From contig OZ024799.1 of assembly GCA_964017045.1 (NCBI GenBank), forward strand, positions 34,663,736-34,727,735: 64,000 nucleotides of DNA. The letters run 5' to 3'. Numbering within the stretch: position 1 is the stretch's first letter; the number at the start of each line of letters is the position of its first letter. The position numbers and the translations under genes are program-made. This document shows positions 12,095 to 26,379 of the stretch, piece after piece. The notes under the pieces were generated by a model, which searched no databases, was not told the DNA's origin, and worked only from the letters and a program-made list of their open reading frames with translations. This stretch comes from Omphiscola glabra (taxonomy: Eukaryota; Mollusca; Gastropoda; Lymnaeidae).

Positions 12095-13182
12095 AAAATT
12101 AAACAATGACATGATTGTAAAATACTTAGTTGACTCTGGGGAAACACTGGTTTTGCTGTTGAGGGCGACCCTGTGAAAAGCACCAAGTATTTTGTAAATT
12201 TCGAATTTTTGGTGGCCTGGTGAAAGCTCCTGGGGTGGTGCACAAAACAAAATGCACACGTGTGACAGCGGGGATAGTTGAAACAAGCCTTTTTCTTTTA
12301 CTTTTGTAATGTGATAGCAGGTTGGGTGAAAACGTTGCCTTTATTTTGTTACTCACGCAAGTTATGTGTGGGCCCCTTGATTAAATAAATGTTGAAAACA
12401 ATCTACAAAAAGATAAGTTGGCATATTTTGATAATTTTTGAATGCTTTTTTCTCTTGAAAGTGATTCGACTAAATATTTACAAAAATGTGTTTTAGATTT
12501 TTATCTTAAAGAAAATTAATTTATTTAGAAAATGGTATTTTACTTGTAACAATGAGAATGAGTGGAGGTCTATGGTGACGGATTAAAAGGTGTGTGTGTG
12601 TGGAGTGGGGAGGCGGGCGGGCGACTAATTTAACTTGAACTTGAATGAACAGTGTCAGTGTGAAAAAAGAATTTCCTCGGTTTAAATATACATTTTTAGT
12701 CTTAGTTCGCATTCCAGTAATATTATCATGAAAAGTATGTGTTAATTTGTGTAAATAATACGAGCATGGACAACAGTAATAAAACTGATAGGCTACCTGT
12801 GCCGGCACCGGTTATGATTCTAAGATTAAGCGAGATAATAAATAAATAGCATAGACACTAATGGTCAAAGTAGCTTCTTGTTTACCGGGTAAATAAAGGG
12901 AGTTAACTCTTAGCTTAGGCAGTTCAAGGCACTTAAATCTTTTGTAATTAATTGAAAAATAAATTAACAATTATCCCGAAACAGGTAACAATAGAATTTT
13001 TGTTAGAATGAGTAAAATTTTTGTTCTTGTCACTTGGTATAGTGATAAGTAATTCATTTGTTGAAATGAAGTAAAATACTTTAAATTTTGATTATTCCTT
13101 AATGTTACTTGCAAGAAATGTCAAACAATGAGTTTATTTCACTTGTTGCTAAGGTGGGGTCTCATAACTCTGAGTTATAGTT

Positions 13183-13369
13183 ATCGCTTCTCGGCCTTTT
13201 GGCTAAGATCAAAGTGTAGTATCTGTTCTTATCAGCTTAATATCTGATACGTGGCTCATTGAGTCACTACGATATTAAACTGATTTTTGGAACTAGGCGA
13301 GATGCCCGGGGCTTGCTCCGCTCTCGCCACGGGTCGGCCCGGTATTGCAGTTCTTCCGGGAATGGCCCA
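13183..13369 (+). ncRNA. U2: U2 snRNA, unit 11
   Basis: Matches the consensus. Upstream AAGATTAAGCG near 12,823 and downstream GCGAGGAT are spacer markers. Confidence 0.97.
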
Positions 13370-14457
13370 AAAATTAAACAATGACATGATTGTAAAATAC
13401 TTAGTTGACTCTGGGGAAACACTGGTTTTGCTGTTGAGGGCGACCCTGTGAAAAGCACCAAGTATTTTGTAAATTTCGAATTTTTGGTGGCCTGGTGAAA
13501 GCTCCTGGGGTGGTGCACAAAACAAAATGCACACGTGTGACAGCGAGGATAGTTGAAACAAGCCTTTTTCTTTTACTTTTGTAATGTGATAGCAGGTTGG
13601 GTGAAAACGTTGCCTTTATTTTGTTACTCACGCAAGTTATGTGTGGGCCCCTTGATTAAATAAATGTTGAAAACAATCTACAAAAAGATAGGTTGGCATA
13701 TTTTGATAATTTTTGAATGCTTTTTTCTCTTGAAAGTGATTCGACTAAATATTTACAAAAATGTGTTTTAGATTTTTATCTTAAAGAAAATTAATTTATC
13801 TAGAAAATGGTATTTTACTTGTAACAATGAGAATGAGTGGAGGTCTATGGTGACGGATTAAAAGGTGTGTGTGTGTGGAGTGGGGAGGCGGGTGGGCGAC
13901 TAATTTAACTTGAACTTGAATGAACAGTGTCAGTGTGAAAAAAGAATTTCCTCGGTTTAAATATACATTTTTAGTCTTAGTTCGCATTCCAGTAATATTA
14001 TCATGAAAAGTATGTGTTAATTTGTGTAAATAATACGAGCATGGACAACAGTAATAAAACTGATAGGCTACCTGTGCCGGCACCGGTTATGATTCTAAGA
14101 CTAAGCGAGATAATAAATAAATAGCATTAACACTAATGGTCAAAGTAGCTTCTTGTTTACCGGGTAAATAAAGGGAATTAACTCTTAGCTTAGGCAGTTC
14201 AAGGCACTGAAATCTTTTGTAATTAATTGAAAAATAAATTAACAATTATCCCGAAACAGGTAACAATAGAATTTTTGTTAGAATGAGTAAAATTTTTGTT
14301 CTTGTCACTTGGTATAGTGATAAGTAATTCATTTGTTGAAATGAAGTAAAATACTTTAAATTTTGATTATTCCTTAATGTTACTTGCAAGAAATGTCAAA
14401 CAATGAGTTTATTTCACTTGTTGCTAAGGTGGGGTCTCATAACTCTGAGTTATAGTT

Positions 14458-14644
14458 ATCGCTTCTCGGCCTTTTGGCTAAGATCAAAGTGTAGTATCTG
14501 TTCTTATCAGCTTAATATCTGATACGTGGCTCATTGAGTCACTACGATATTAAACTGATTTTTGGAACTAGGCGAGATGCCCGGGGCTTGCTCCGCTCTC
14601 GCCACGGGTCGGCCCGGTATTGCAGTTCTTCCGGGAATGGCCCA
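14458..14644 (+). ncRNA. U2: U2 snRNA, unit 12
   Basis: Matches the consensus. Private spacer changes: GCATTAACAC upstream near 14,126 and TTAGTTAACTC downstream near 14,677. Confidence 0.97.
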
Positions 14645-15732
14645 AAAATTAAACAATGACATGATTGGAAAATACTTAGTTAACTCTGGGGAAACACTGG
14701 TTTTGCTGTTGAGGGCGACCCTGTGAAAAGCACCAAGTATTTTGTAAATTTCGAATTTTTGGTGGCCTGGTGAAAGCTCCTGGGGTGGTGCACAAAACAA
14801 AATGCACACGTGTGACAGCGGGGATAGTTGAAACAAGCCTTTTTCTTTTACTTTTGTAATGTGATAGCAGGTTGGGTGAAAACGTTGCCTTTATTTTGTT
14901 ACTCACGCAAGTTATGTGTGGGCCCCTTGATTAAATAAATGTTGAAAACAATCTACAAAAAGATAAGTTGGCATATTTTGATAATTTTTGAATGCTTTTT
15001 TCTCTTGAAAGTGATTCGACTAAATATTTACAAAAATGTGTTTTAGATTTTTATCTTAAAGAAAATTAATTTATCTAGAAAATGGTATTTTACTTGTAAC
15101 AATGAGAATGAGTGGAGGTCTATGGTGACGGATTAAAAGGTGTGTGTGTGTGGAGTGGGGAGGCGGGCGGGCGACTAATTTAACTTGAACTTGAATGAAC
15201 AGTGTCAGTGTGAAAAAAGAATTTCCTCGGTTTAAATATACATTTTTAGTCTTAGTTCGCATTCCAGTAATATTATCATGAAAAGTATGTGTTAATTTGT
15301 GTAAATAATACGAGCATGGACAACAGTAATAAAACTGATAGGCTACCTGTGCCGGCACCGGTTATGATTCTAAGACTAAGCGAGATAATAAATAAATAGC
15401 ATAGACACTAATGGTCAAAGTAGCTTCTTGTTTACCGGGTAAATAAAGGGAGTTAACTCTTAGCTTAGGCAGTTCAAGGCACTTAAATCTTTTGTAATTA
15501 ATTGAAAAATAAATTAACAATTATCCCGAAACAGGTAACAATAGAATTTTTGTTAGAATGAGTAAAATTTTTGTTCTTGTCACTTGGTATAGTGATAAGT
15601 AATTCATTTGTTGAAATGAAGTAAAATACTTTAAATTTTGATTATTCCTTAATGTTACTTGCAAGAAATGTCAAACAATGAGTTTATTTCACTTGTTGCT
15701 AAGGTGGGGTCTCATAACTCTGAGTTATAGTT

Positions 15733-15919
15733 ATCGCTTCTCGGCCTTTTGGCTAAGATCAAAGTGTAGTATCTGTTCTTATCAGCTTAATATCTGATAC
15801 GTGGCTCATTGAGTCACTACGATATTAAACTGATTTTTGGAACTAGGCGAGATGCCCGGGGCTTGCTCCGCTCTCGCCACGGGTCGGCCCGGTATTGCAG
15901 TTCTTCCGGGAATGGCCCA
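15733..15919 (+). ncRNA. U2: U2 snRNA, unit 13
   Basis: Matches the consensus; carries the linked spacer markers GATTGGAAAA and GCGAGGAT shared with units 4, 19 and 20. Confidence 0.97.
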
Positions 15920-17007
15920 AAAATTAAACAATGACATGATTGGAAAATACTTAGTTGACTCTGGGGAAACACTGGTTTTGCTGTTGAGGGCGACCCTGTG
16001 AAAAGCACCAAGTATTTTGTAAATTTCGAATTTTTGGTGGCCTGGTGAAAGCTCCTGGGGTGGTGCACAAAACAAAATGCACACGTGTGACAGCGAGGAT
16101 AGTTGAAACAAGCCTTTTTCTTTTACTTTTGTAATGTGATAGCAGGTTGGGTGAAAACGTTGCCTTTATTTTGTTACTCACGCAAGTTATGTGTGGGCCC
16201 CTTGATTAAATAAATGTTGAAAACAATCTACAAAAAGATAGGTTGGCATATTTTGATAATTTTTGAATGCTTTTTTCTCTTGAAAGTGATTCGACTAAAT
16301 ATTTACAAAAATGTGTTTTAGATTTTTATCTTAAAGAAAATTAATTTATCTAGAAAATGGTATTTTACTTGTAACAATGAGAATGAGTGGAGGTCTATGG
16401 TGACGGATTAAAAGGTGTGTGTGTGTGGAGTGGGGAGGCGGGCGGGCGACTAATTTAACTTGAACTTGAATGAACAGTGTCAGTGTGAAAAAAGAATTTC
16501 CTCGGTTTAAATATACATTTTTAGTCTTAGTTCGCATTCCAGTAATATTATCATGAAAAGTATGTGTTAATTTGTGTAAATAATACGAGCATGGACAACA
16601 GTAATAAAACTGATAGGCTACCTGTGCCGGCACCGGTTATGATTCTAAGACTAAGCGAGATAATAAATAAATAGCATAGACACTAATGGTCAAAGTAGCT
16701 TCTTGTTTACCGGGTAAATAAAGGGAATTAACTCTTAGCTTAGGCAGTTCAAGGCACTGAAATCTTTTGTAATTAATTGAAAAATAAATTAACAATTATC
16801 CCGAAACAGGTAACAATAGAATTTTTGTTAGAATGAGTAAAATTTTTGTTCTTGTCACTTGGTATAGTGATAAGTAATTCATTTGTTGAAATGAAGTAAA
16901 ATACTTTAAATTTTGATTATTCCTTAATGTTACTTGCAAGAAATGTCAAACAATGAGTTTATTTGACTTGTTGCTAAGGTGGGGTCTCATAACTCTGAGT
17001 TATAGTT

Positions 17008-17194
17008 ATCGCTTCTCGGCCTTTTGGCTAAGATCAAAGTGTAGTATCTGTTCTTATCAGCTTAATATCTGATACGTGGCTCATTGAGTCACTACGATAT
17101 TAAACTGATTTTTGGAACTAGGCGAGATGCCCGGGGCTTGCTCCGCTCTCGCCACGGGTCGGCCCGGTATTGCAGTTCTTCCGGGAATGGCCCA
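17008..17194 (+). ncRNA. U2: U2 snRNA, unit 14
   Basis: Matches the consensus; the upstream region has the TTTATTTGACTTG form found also before units 16, 19, 20, 21, 37, 39 and 42. Confidence 0.97.
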
Positions 17195-18282
17195 AAAATT
17201 AAACAATGACATGATTGTAAAATACTTAGTTGACTCTGGGGAAACACTGGTTTTGCTGTTGAGGGCGACCCTGTGAAAAGCACCAAGTATTTTGTAAATT
17301 TCGAATTTTTGGTGGCCTGGTGAAAGCTCCTGGGGTGGTGCACAAAACAAAATGCACACGTGTGACAGCGGGGATAGTTGAAACAAGCCTTTTTCTTTTA
17401 CTTTTGTAATGTGATAGCAGGTTGGGTGAAAACGTTGCCTTTATTTTGTTACTCACGCAAGTTATGTGTGGGCCCCTTGATTAAATAAATGTTGAAAACA
17501 ATCTACAAAAAGATAGGTTGGCATATTTTGATAATTTTTGAATGCTTTTTTCTCTTGAAAGTGATTCGACTAAATATTTACAAAAATGTGTTTTAGATTT
17601 TTATCTTAAAGAAAATTAATTTATCTAGAAAATGGTATTTTACTTGTAACAATGAGAATGAGTGGAGGTCTATGGTGACGGATTAAAAGGTGTGTGTGTG
17701 TGGAGTGGGGAGGCGGGTGGGCGACTAATTTAACTTGAACTTGAATGAACAGTGTCAGTGTGAAAAAAGAATTTCCTCGGTTTAAATATACATTTTTAGT
17801 CTTAGTTCGCATTCCAGTAATATTATCATGAAAAGTATGTGTTAATTTGTGTAAATAATACGAGCATGGACAACAGTAATAAAACTGATAGGCTACCTGT
17901 GCCGGCACCGGTTATGATTCTAAGACTAAGCGAGATAATAAATAAATAGCATAGACACTAATGGTCAAAGTAGCTTCTTGTTTACCGGGTAAATAAAGGG
18001 AATTAACTCTTAGCTTAGGCAGTTCAAGGCACTGAAATCTTTTGTAATTAATTGAAAAATAAATTAACAATTATCCCGAAACAGGTAACAATAGAATTTT
18101 TGTTAGAATGAGTAAAATTTTTGTTCTTGTCACTTGGTATAGTGATAAGTAATTCATTTGTTGAAATGAAGTAAAATACTTTAAATTTTGATTATTCCTT
18201 AATGTTACTTGCAAGAAATGTCAAACAATGAGTTTATTTCACTTGTTGCTAAGGTGGGGTCTCATAACTCTGAGTTATAGTT

Positions 18283-18469
18283 ATCGCTTCTCGGCCTTTT
18301 GGCTAAGATCAAAGTGTAGTATCTGTTCTTATCAGCTTAATATCTGATACGTGGCTCATTGAGTCACTACGATATTAAACTGATTTTTGGAACTAGGCGA
18401 GATGCCCGGGGCTTGCTCCGCTCTCGCCACGGGTCGGCCCGGTATTGCAGTTCTTCCGGGAATGGCCCA
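18283..18469 (+). ncRNA. U2: U2 snRNA, unit 15
   Basis: Matches the consensus; TTTATTTAG marker in the following spacer near 18,896. Confidence 0.97.
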
Positions 18470-19557
18470 AAAATTAAACAATGACATGATTGTAAAATAC
18501 TTAGTTGACTCTGGGGAAACACTGGTTTTGCTGTTGAGGGCGACCCTGTGAAAAGCACCAAGTATTTTGTAAATTTCGAATTTTTGGTGGCCTGGTGAAA
18601 GCTCCTGGGGTGGTGCACAAAACAAAATGCACACGTGTGACAGCGGGGATAGTTGAAACAAGCCTTTTTCTTTTACTTTTGTAATGTGATAGCAGGTTGG
18701 GTGAAAACGTTGCCTTTATTTTGTTACTCACGCAAGTTATGTGTGGGCCCCTTGATTAAATAAATGTTGAAAACAATCTACAAAAAGATAAGTTGGCATA
18801 TTTTGATAATTTTTGAATGCTTTTTTCTCTTGAAAGTGATTCGACTAAATATTTACAAAAATGTGTTTTAGATTTTTATCTTAAAGAAAATTAATTTATT
18901 TAGAAAATGGTATTTTACTTGTAACAATGAGAATGAGTGGAGGTCTATGGTGACGGATTAAAAGGTGTGTGTGTGTGGAGTGGGGAGGCGGGCGGGCGAC
19001 TAATTTAACTTGAACTTGAATGAACAGTGTCAGTGTGAAAAAAGAATTTCCTCGGTTTAAATATACATTTTTAGTCTTAGTTCGCATTCCAGTAATATTA
19101 TCATGAAAAGTATGTGTTAATTTGTGTAAATAATACGAGCATGGACAACAGTAATAAAACTGATAGGCTACCTGTGCCGGCACCGGTTATGATTCTAAGA
19201 CTAAGCGAGATAATAAATAAATAGCATAGACACTAATGGTCAAAGTAGCTTCTTGTTTACCGGGTAAATAAAGGGAGTTAACTCTTAGCTTAGGCAGTTC
19301 AAGGCACTTAAATCTTTTGTAATTAATTGAAAAATAAATTAACAATTATCCCGAAACAGGTAACAATAGAATTTTTGTTAGAATGAGTAAAATTTTTGTT
19401 CTTGTCACTTGGTATAGTGATAAGTAATTCATTTGTTGAAATGAAGTAAAATACTTTAAATTTTGATTATTCCTTAATGTTACTTGCAAGAAATGTCAAA
19501 CAATGAGTTTATTTGACTTGTTGCTAAGGTGGGGTCTCATAACTCTGAGTTATAGTT

Positions 19558-19744
19558 ATCGCTTCTCGGCCTTTTGGCTAAGATCAAAGTGTAGTATCTG
19601 TTCTTATCAGCTTAATATCTGATACGTGGCTCATTGAGTCACTACGATATTAAACTGATTTTTGGAACTAGGCGAGATGCCCGGGGCTTGCTCCGCTCTC
19701 GCCACGGGTCGGCCCGGTATTGCAGTTCTTCCGGGAATGGCCCA
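19558..19744 (+). ncRNA. U2: U2 snRNA, unit 16
   Basis: Matches the consensus. The following spacer has GTTATTTGTG (near 20,016) and CGGGTTAATAAAG (near 20,540), both repeated exactly one unit later. Confidence 0.97.
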
Positions 19745-19992
19745 AAAATTAAACAATGACATGATTGTAAAATACTTAGTTGACTCTGGGGAAACACTGG
19801 TTTTGCTGTTGAGGGCGACCCTGTGAAAAGCACCAAGTATTTTGTAAATTTCGAATTTTTGGTGGCCTGGTGAAAGCTCCTGGGGTGGTGCACAAAACAA
19901 AATGCACACGTGTGACAGCGGGGATAGTTGAAACAAGCCTTTTTCTTTTACTTTTGTAATGTGATAGCAGGTTGGGTGAAAACGTTGCCTTT

Positions 19993-21840
19993 ATTTTGTT
20001 ACTCACGCAAGTTATTTGTGGGCCCCTTGATTAAATAAATGTTGAAAACAATCTACAAAAAGATAGGTTGGCATATTTTGATAATTTTTGAATGCTTTTT
20101 TCTCTTGAAAGTGATTCGACTAAATATTTACAAAAATGTGTTTTAGATTTTTATCTTAAAGAAAATTAATTTATCTAGAAAATGGTATTTTACTTGTAAC
20201 AATGAGAATGAGTGGAGGTCTATGGTGACGGATTAAAAGGTGTGTGTGTGTGGAGTGGGGAGGCGGGTGGGCGACTAATTTAACTTGAACTTGAATGAAC
20301 AGTGTCAGTGTGAAAAAAGAATTTCCTCGGTTTAAATATACATTTTTAGTCTTAGTTCGCATTCCAGTAATATTATCATGAAAAGTATGTGTTAATTTGT
20401 GTAAATAATACGAGCATGGACAACAGTAATAAAACTGATAGGCTACCTGTGCCGGCACCGGTTATGATTCTAAGACTAAGCGAGATAATAAATAAATAGC
20501 ATAGACACTAATGGTCAAAGTAGCTTCTTGTTTACCGGGTTAATAAAGGGAATTAACTCTTAGCTTAGGCAGTTCAAGGCACTGAAATCTTTTGTAATTA
20601 ATTGAAAAATAAATTAACAATTATCCCGAAACAGGTAACAATAGAATTTTTGTTAGAATGAGTAAAATTTTTGTTCTTGTCACTTGGTATAGTGATAAGT
20701 AATTCATTTGTTGAAATGAAGTAAAATACTTTAAATTTTGATTATTCCTTAATGTTACTTGCAAGAAATGTCAAACAATGAGTTTATTTCACTTGTTGCT
20801 AAGGTGGGGTCTCATAACTCTGAGTTATAGTTATCGCTTCTCGGCCTTTTGGCTAAGATCAAAGTGTAGTATCTGTTCTTATCAGCTTAATATCTGATAC
20901 GTGGCTCATTGAGTCACTACGATATTAAACTGATTTTGGGAACTAGGCGAGATGCCCGGGGCTTGCTCCGCTCTCGCCACGGGTCGGCCCGGTATTGCAG
21001 TTCTTCCGGGAATGGCCCAAAAATTAAACAATGACATGATTGTAAAATACTTAGTTGACTCTGGGGAAACACTGGTTTTGCTGTTGAGGGCGACCCTGTG
21101 AAAAGCACCAAGTATTTTGTAAATTTCGAATTTTTGGTGGCCTGGTGAAAGCTCCTGGGGTGGTGCACAAAACAAAATGCACACGTGTGACAGCGGGGAT
21201 AGTTGAAACAAGCCTTTTTCTTTTACTTTTGTAATGTGATAGCAGGTTGGGTGAAAACGTTGCCTTTATTTTGTTACTCACGCAAGTTATTTGTGGGCCC
21301 CTTGATTAAATAAATGTTGAAAACAATCTACAAAAAGATAGGTTGGCATATTTTGATAATTTTTGAATGCTTTTTTCTCTTGAAAGTGATTCGACTAAAT
21401 ATTTACAAAAATGTGTTTTAGATTTTTATCTTAAAGAAAATTAATTTATCTAGAAAATGGTATTTTACTTGTAACAATGAGAATGAGTGGAGGTCTATGG
21501 TGACGGATTAAAAGGTGTGTGTGTGTGGAGTGGGGAGGCGGGTGGGCGACTAATTTAACTTGAACTTGAATGAACAGTGTCAGTGTGAAAAAAGAATTTC
21601 CTCGGTTTAAATATACATTTTTAGTCTTAGTTCGCATTCCAGTAATATTATCATGAAAAGTATGTGTTAATTTGTGTAAATAATACGAGCATGGACAACA
21701 GTAATAAAACTGATAGGCTACCTGTGCCGGCACCGGTTATGATTCTAAGACTAAGCGAGATAATAAATAAATAGCATAGACACTAATGGTCAAAGTAGCT
21801 TCTTGTTTACCGGGTTAATAAAGGGAATTAACTCTTAGCT
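19993..21840. repeat. Single-unit duplication, units 16/17 spacers
   Basis: Two otherwise private spacer variants, GTTATTTGTG (near 20,016 and 21,291) and CGGGTTAATAAAG (near 20,540 and 21,815), occur in two adjacent units and nowhere else in the window. This is the expected trace of a recent one-unit tandem duplication of 1,275 bp. Limits are approximate. Confidence 0.75.
20833..21019 (+). ncRNA. U2: U2 snRNA, unit 17 (Sm-site variant)
   Basis: One change from consensus: T106 to G at 20,938, turning the Sm site ATTTTTGG into ATTTTGGG. The Sm consensus (PuAUUUNUGPu) needs U at this position, so Sm-ring assembly on this transcript is likely weakened. The rest is consensus. This may be a non-functional copy; the inference rests on Sm-site rules, not on data for this species. 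Confidence 0.9.
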
Positions 21841-22107
21841 TAGGCAGTTCAAGGCACTGAAATCTTTTGTAATTAATTGAAAAATAAATTAACAATTATC
21901 CCGAAACAGGTAACAATAGAATTTTTGTTAGAATGAGTAAAATTTTTGTTCTTGTCACTTGGTATAGTGATAAGTAATTCATTTGTTGAAATGAAGTAAA
22001 ATACTTTAAATTTTGATTATTCCTTAATGTTACTTGCAAGAAATGTCAAACAATGAGTTTATTTCACTTGTTGCTAAGGTGGGGTCTCATAACTCTGAGT
22101 TATAGTT

Positions 22108-22294
22108 ATCGCTTCTCGGCCTTTTGGCTAAGATCAAAGTGTAGTATCTGTTCTTATCAGCTTAATATCTGATACGTGGCTCATTGAGTCACTACGATAT
22201 TAAACTGATTTTTGGAACTAGGCGAGATGCCCGGGGCTTGCTCCGCTCTCGCCACGGGTCGGCCCGGTATTGCAGTTCTTCCGGGAATGGCCCA
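22108..22294 (+). ncRNA. U2: U2 snRNA, unit 18
   Basis: Matches the consensus; the downstream GT run is interrupted (GGTGTTTGTGTG near 22,791), a state shared with unit 35. Confidence 0.97.
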
Positions 22295-23382
22295 AAAATT
22301 AAACAATGACATGATTGTAAAATACTTAGTTGACTCTGGGGAAACACTGGTTTTGCTGTTGAGGGCGACCCTGTGAAAAGCACCAAGTATTTTGTAAATT
22401 TCGAATTTTTGGTGGCCTGGTGAAAGCTCCTGGGGTGGTGCACAAAACAAAATGCACACGTGTGACAGCGGGGATAGTTGAAACAAGCCTTTTTCTTTTA
22501 CTTTTGTAATGTGATAGCAGGTTGGGTGAAAACGTTGCCTTTATTTTGTTACTCACGCAAGTTATGTGTGGGCCCCTTGATTAAATAAATGTTGAAAACA
22601 ATCTACAAAAAGATAAGTTGGCATATTTTGATAATTTTTGAATGCTTTTTTCTCTTGAAAGTGATTCGACTAAATATTTACAAAAATGTGTTTTAGATTT
22701 TTATCTTAAAGAAAATTAATTTATCTAGAAAATGGTATTTTACTTGTAACAATGAGAATGAGTGGAGGTCTATGGTGACGGATTAAAAGGTGTTTGTGTG
22801 TGGAGTGGGGAGGCGGGCGGGCGACTAATTTAACTTGAACTTGAATGAACAGTGTCAGTGTGAAAAAAGAATTTCCTCGGTTTAAATATACATTTTTAGT
22901 CTTAGTTCGCATTCCAGTAATATTATCATGAAAAGTATGTGTTAATTTGTGTAAATAATACGAGCATGGACAACAGTAATAAAACTGATAGGCTACCTGT
23001 GCCGGCACCGGTTATGATTCTAAGACTAAGCGAGATAATAAATAAATAGCATAGACACTAATGGTCAAAGTAGCTTCTTGTTTACCGGGTAAATAAAGGG
23101 AATTAACTCTTAGCTTAGGCAGTTCAAGGCACTGAAATCTTTTGTAATTAATTGAAAAATAAATTAACAATTATCCCGAAACAGGTAACAATAGAATTTT
23201 TGTTAGAATGAGTAAAATTTTTGTTCTTGTCACTTGGTATAGTGATAAGTAATTCATTTGTTGAAATGAAGTAAAATACTTTAAATTTTGATTATTCCTT
23301 AATGTTACTTGCAAGAAATGTCAAACAATGAGTTTATTTGACTTGTTGCTAAGGTGGGGTCTCATAACTCTGAGTTATAGTT

Positions 23383-23569
23383 ATCGCTTCTCGGCCTTTT
23401 GGCTAAGATCAAAGTGTAGTATCTGTTCTTATCAGCTTAATATCTGATACGTGGCTCATTGAGTCACTACGATATTAAACTGATTTTTGGAACTAGGCGA
23501 GATGCCCGGGGCTTGCTCCGCTCTCGCCACGGGTCGGCCCGGTATTGCAGTTCTTCCGGGAATGGCCCA
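23383..23569 (+). ncRNA. U2: U2 snRNA, unit 19
   Basis: Matches the consensus; spacer markers GATTGGAAAA, GCGAGGAT and upstream GACTTG are shared with unit 20 next door. Confidence 0.97.
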
Positions 23570-24657
23570 AAAATTAAACAATGACATGATTGGAAAATAC
23601 TTAGTTGACTCTGGGGAAACACTGGTTTTGCTGTTGAGGGCGACCCTGTGAAAAGCACCAAGTATTTTGTAAATTTCGAATTTTTGGTGGCCTGGTGAAA
23701 GCTCCTGGGGTGGTGCACAAAACAAAATGCACACGTGTGACAGCGAGGATAGTTGAAACAAGCCTTTTTCTTTTACTTTTGTAATGTGATAGCAGGTTGG
23801 GTGAAAACGTTGCCTTTATTTTGTTACTCACGCAAGTTATGTGTGGGCCCCTTGATTAAATAAATGTTGAAAACAATCTACAAAAAGATAAGTTGGCATA
23901 TTTTGATAATTTTTGAATGCTTTTTTCTCTTGAAAGTGATTCGACTAAATATTTACAAAAATGTGTTTTAGATTTTTATCTTAAAGAAAATTAATTTATC
24001 TAGAAAATGGTATTTTACTTGTAACAATGAGAATGAGTGGAGGTCTATGGTGACGGATTAAAAGGTGTGTGTGTGTGGAGTGGGGAGGCGGGCGGGCGAC
24101 TAATTTAACTTGAACTTGAATGAACAGTGTCAGTGTGAAAAAAGAATTTCCTCGGTTTAAATATACATTTTTAGTCTTAGTTCGCATTCCAGTAATATTA
24201 TCATGAAAAGTATGTGTTAATTTGTGTAAATAATACGAGCATGGACAACAGTAATAAAACTGATAGGCTACCTGTGCCGGCACCGGTTATGATTCTAAGA
24301 CTAAGCGAGATAATAAATAAATAGCATAGACACTAATGGTCAAAGTAGCTTCTTGTTTACCGGGTAAATAAAGGGAATTAACTCTTAGCTTTGGCAGTTC
24401 AAGGCACTGAAATCTTTTGTAATTAATTGAAAAATAAATTAACAATTATCCCGAAACAGGTAACAATAGAATTTTTGTTAGAATGAGTAAAATTTTTGTT
24501 CTTGTCACTTGGTATAGTGATAAGTAATTCATTTGTTGAAATGAAGTAAAATACTTTAAATTTTGATTATTCCTTAATGTTACTTGCAAGAAATGTCAAA
24601 CAATGAGTTTATTTGACTTGTTGCTAAGGTGGGGTCTCATAACTCTGAGTTATAGTT

Positions 24658-24844
24658 ATCGCTTCTCGGCCTTTTGGCTAAGATCAAAGTGTAGTATCTG
24701 TTCTTATCAGCTTAATATCTGATACGTGGCTCATTGAGTCACTACGATATTAAACTGATTTTTGGAACTAGGCGAGATGCCCGGGGCTTGCTCCGCTCTC
24801 GCCACGGGTCGGCCCGGTATTGCAGTTCTTCCGGGAATGGCCCA
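24658..24844 (+). ncRNA. U2: U2 snRNA, unit 20
   Basis: Matches the consensus; near-twin of unit 19, with a private AGCTTTGGCAG upstream near 24,389. Confidence 0.97.
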
Positions 24845-25932
24845 AAAATTAAACAATGACATGATTGGAAAATACTTAGTTGACTCTGGGGAAACACTGG
24901 TTTTGCTGTTGAGGGCGACCCTGTGAAAAGCACCAAGTATTTTGTAAATTTCGAATTTTTGGTGGCCTGGTGAAAGCTCCTGGGGTGGTGCACAAAACAA
25001 AATGCACACGTGTGACAGCGAGGATAGTTGAAACAAGCCTTTTTCTTTTACTTTTGTAATGTGATAGCAGGTTGGGTGAAAACGTTGCCTTTATTTTGTT
25101 ACTCACGCAAGTTATGTGTGGGCCCCTTGATTAAATAAATGTTGAAAACAATCTACAAAAAGATAAGTTGGCATATTTTGATAATTTTTGAATGCTTTTT
25201 TCTCTTGAAAGTGATTCGACTAAATATTTACAAAAATGTGTTTTAGATTTTTATCTTAAAGAAAATTAATTTATCTAGAAAATGGTATTTTACTTGTAAC
25301 AATGAGAATGAGTGGAGGTCTATGGTGACGGATTAAAAGGTGTGTGTGTGTGGAGTGGGGAGGCGGGTGGGCGACTAATTTAACTTGAACTTGAATGAAC
25401 AGTGTCAGTGTGAAAAAAGAATTTCCTCGGTTTAAATATACATTTTTAGTCTTAGTTCGCATTCCAGTAATATTATCATGAAAAGTATGTGTTAATTTGT
25501 GTAAATAATACGAGCATGGACAACAGTAATAAAACTGATAGGCTACCTGTGCCGGCACCGGTTATGATTCTAAGACTAAGCGAGATAATAAATAAATAGC
25601 ATAGACACTAATGGTCAAAGTAGCTTCTTGTTTACCGGGTAAATAAAGGGAATTAACTCTTAGCTTAGGCAGTTCAAGGCACTTAAATCTTTTGTAATTA
25701 ATTGAAAAATAAATTAACAATTATCCCGAAACAGGTAACAATAGAATTTTTGTTAGAATGAGTAAAATTTTTGTTCTTGTCACTTGGTATAGTGATAAGT
25801 AATTCATTTGTTGAAATGAAGTAAAATACTTTAAATTTTGATTATTCCTTAATGTTACTTGCAAGAAAAGTCAAACAATGAGTTTATTTGACTTGTTGCT
25901 AAGGTGGGGTCTCATAACTCTGAGTTACAGTT

Positions 25933-26119
25933 ATCGCTTCTCGGCCTTTTGGCTAAGATCAAAGTGTAGTATCTGTTCTTATCAGCTTAATATCTGATAC
26001 GTGGCTCATTGAGTCACTACGATATTAAACTGATTTTTGGAACTAGGCGAGATGCCCGGGGCTTGCTCCGCTCTCGCCACGGGTCGGCCCGGTATTGCAG
26101 TTCTTCCGGGAATGGCCCA
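25933..26119 (+). ncRNA. U2: U2 snRNA, unit 21
   Basis: The transcribed region matches the consensus. The immediate upstream sequence has a private T to C at 25,928 (-5), and there is an AAGAAAAGTC change near 25,867. Either could affect initiation, but this is speculative. Confidence 0.96.
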
Positions 26120-26379
26120 AAAATTAAACAATGACATGATTGTAAAATACTTAGTTGACTCTGGGGAAACACTGGTTTTGCTGTTGAGGGCGACCCTGTG
26201 AAAAGCACCAAGTATTTTGTAAATTTCGAATTTTTGGTGGCCTGGTGAAAGCTCCTGGGGTGGTGCACAAAACAAAATGCACACGTGTGACAGCGGGGAT
26301 AGTTGAAACAAGCCTTTTTCTTTTACTTTTGTAATGTGATAGCAGGTTGGGTGAAAACGTTGCCTTTATTTTGTTACTC

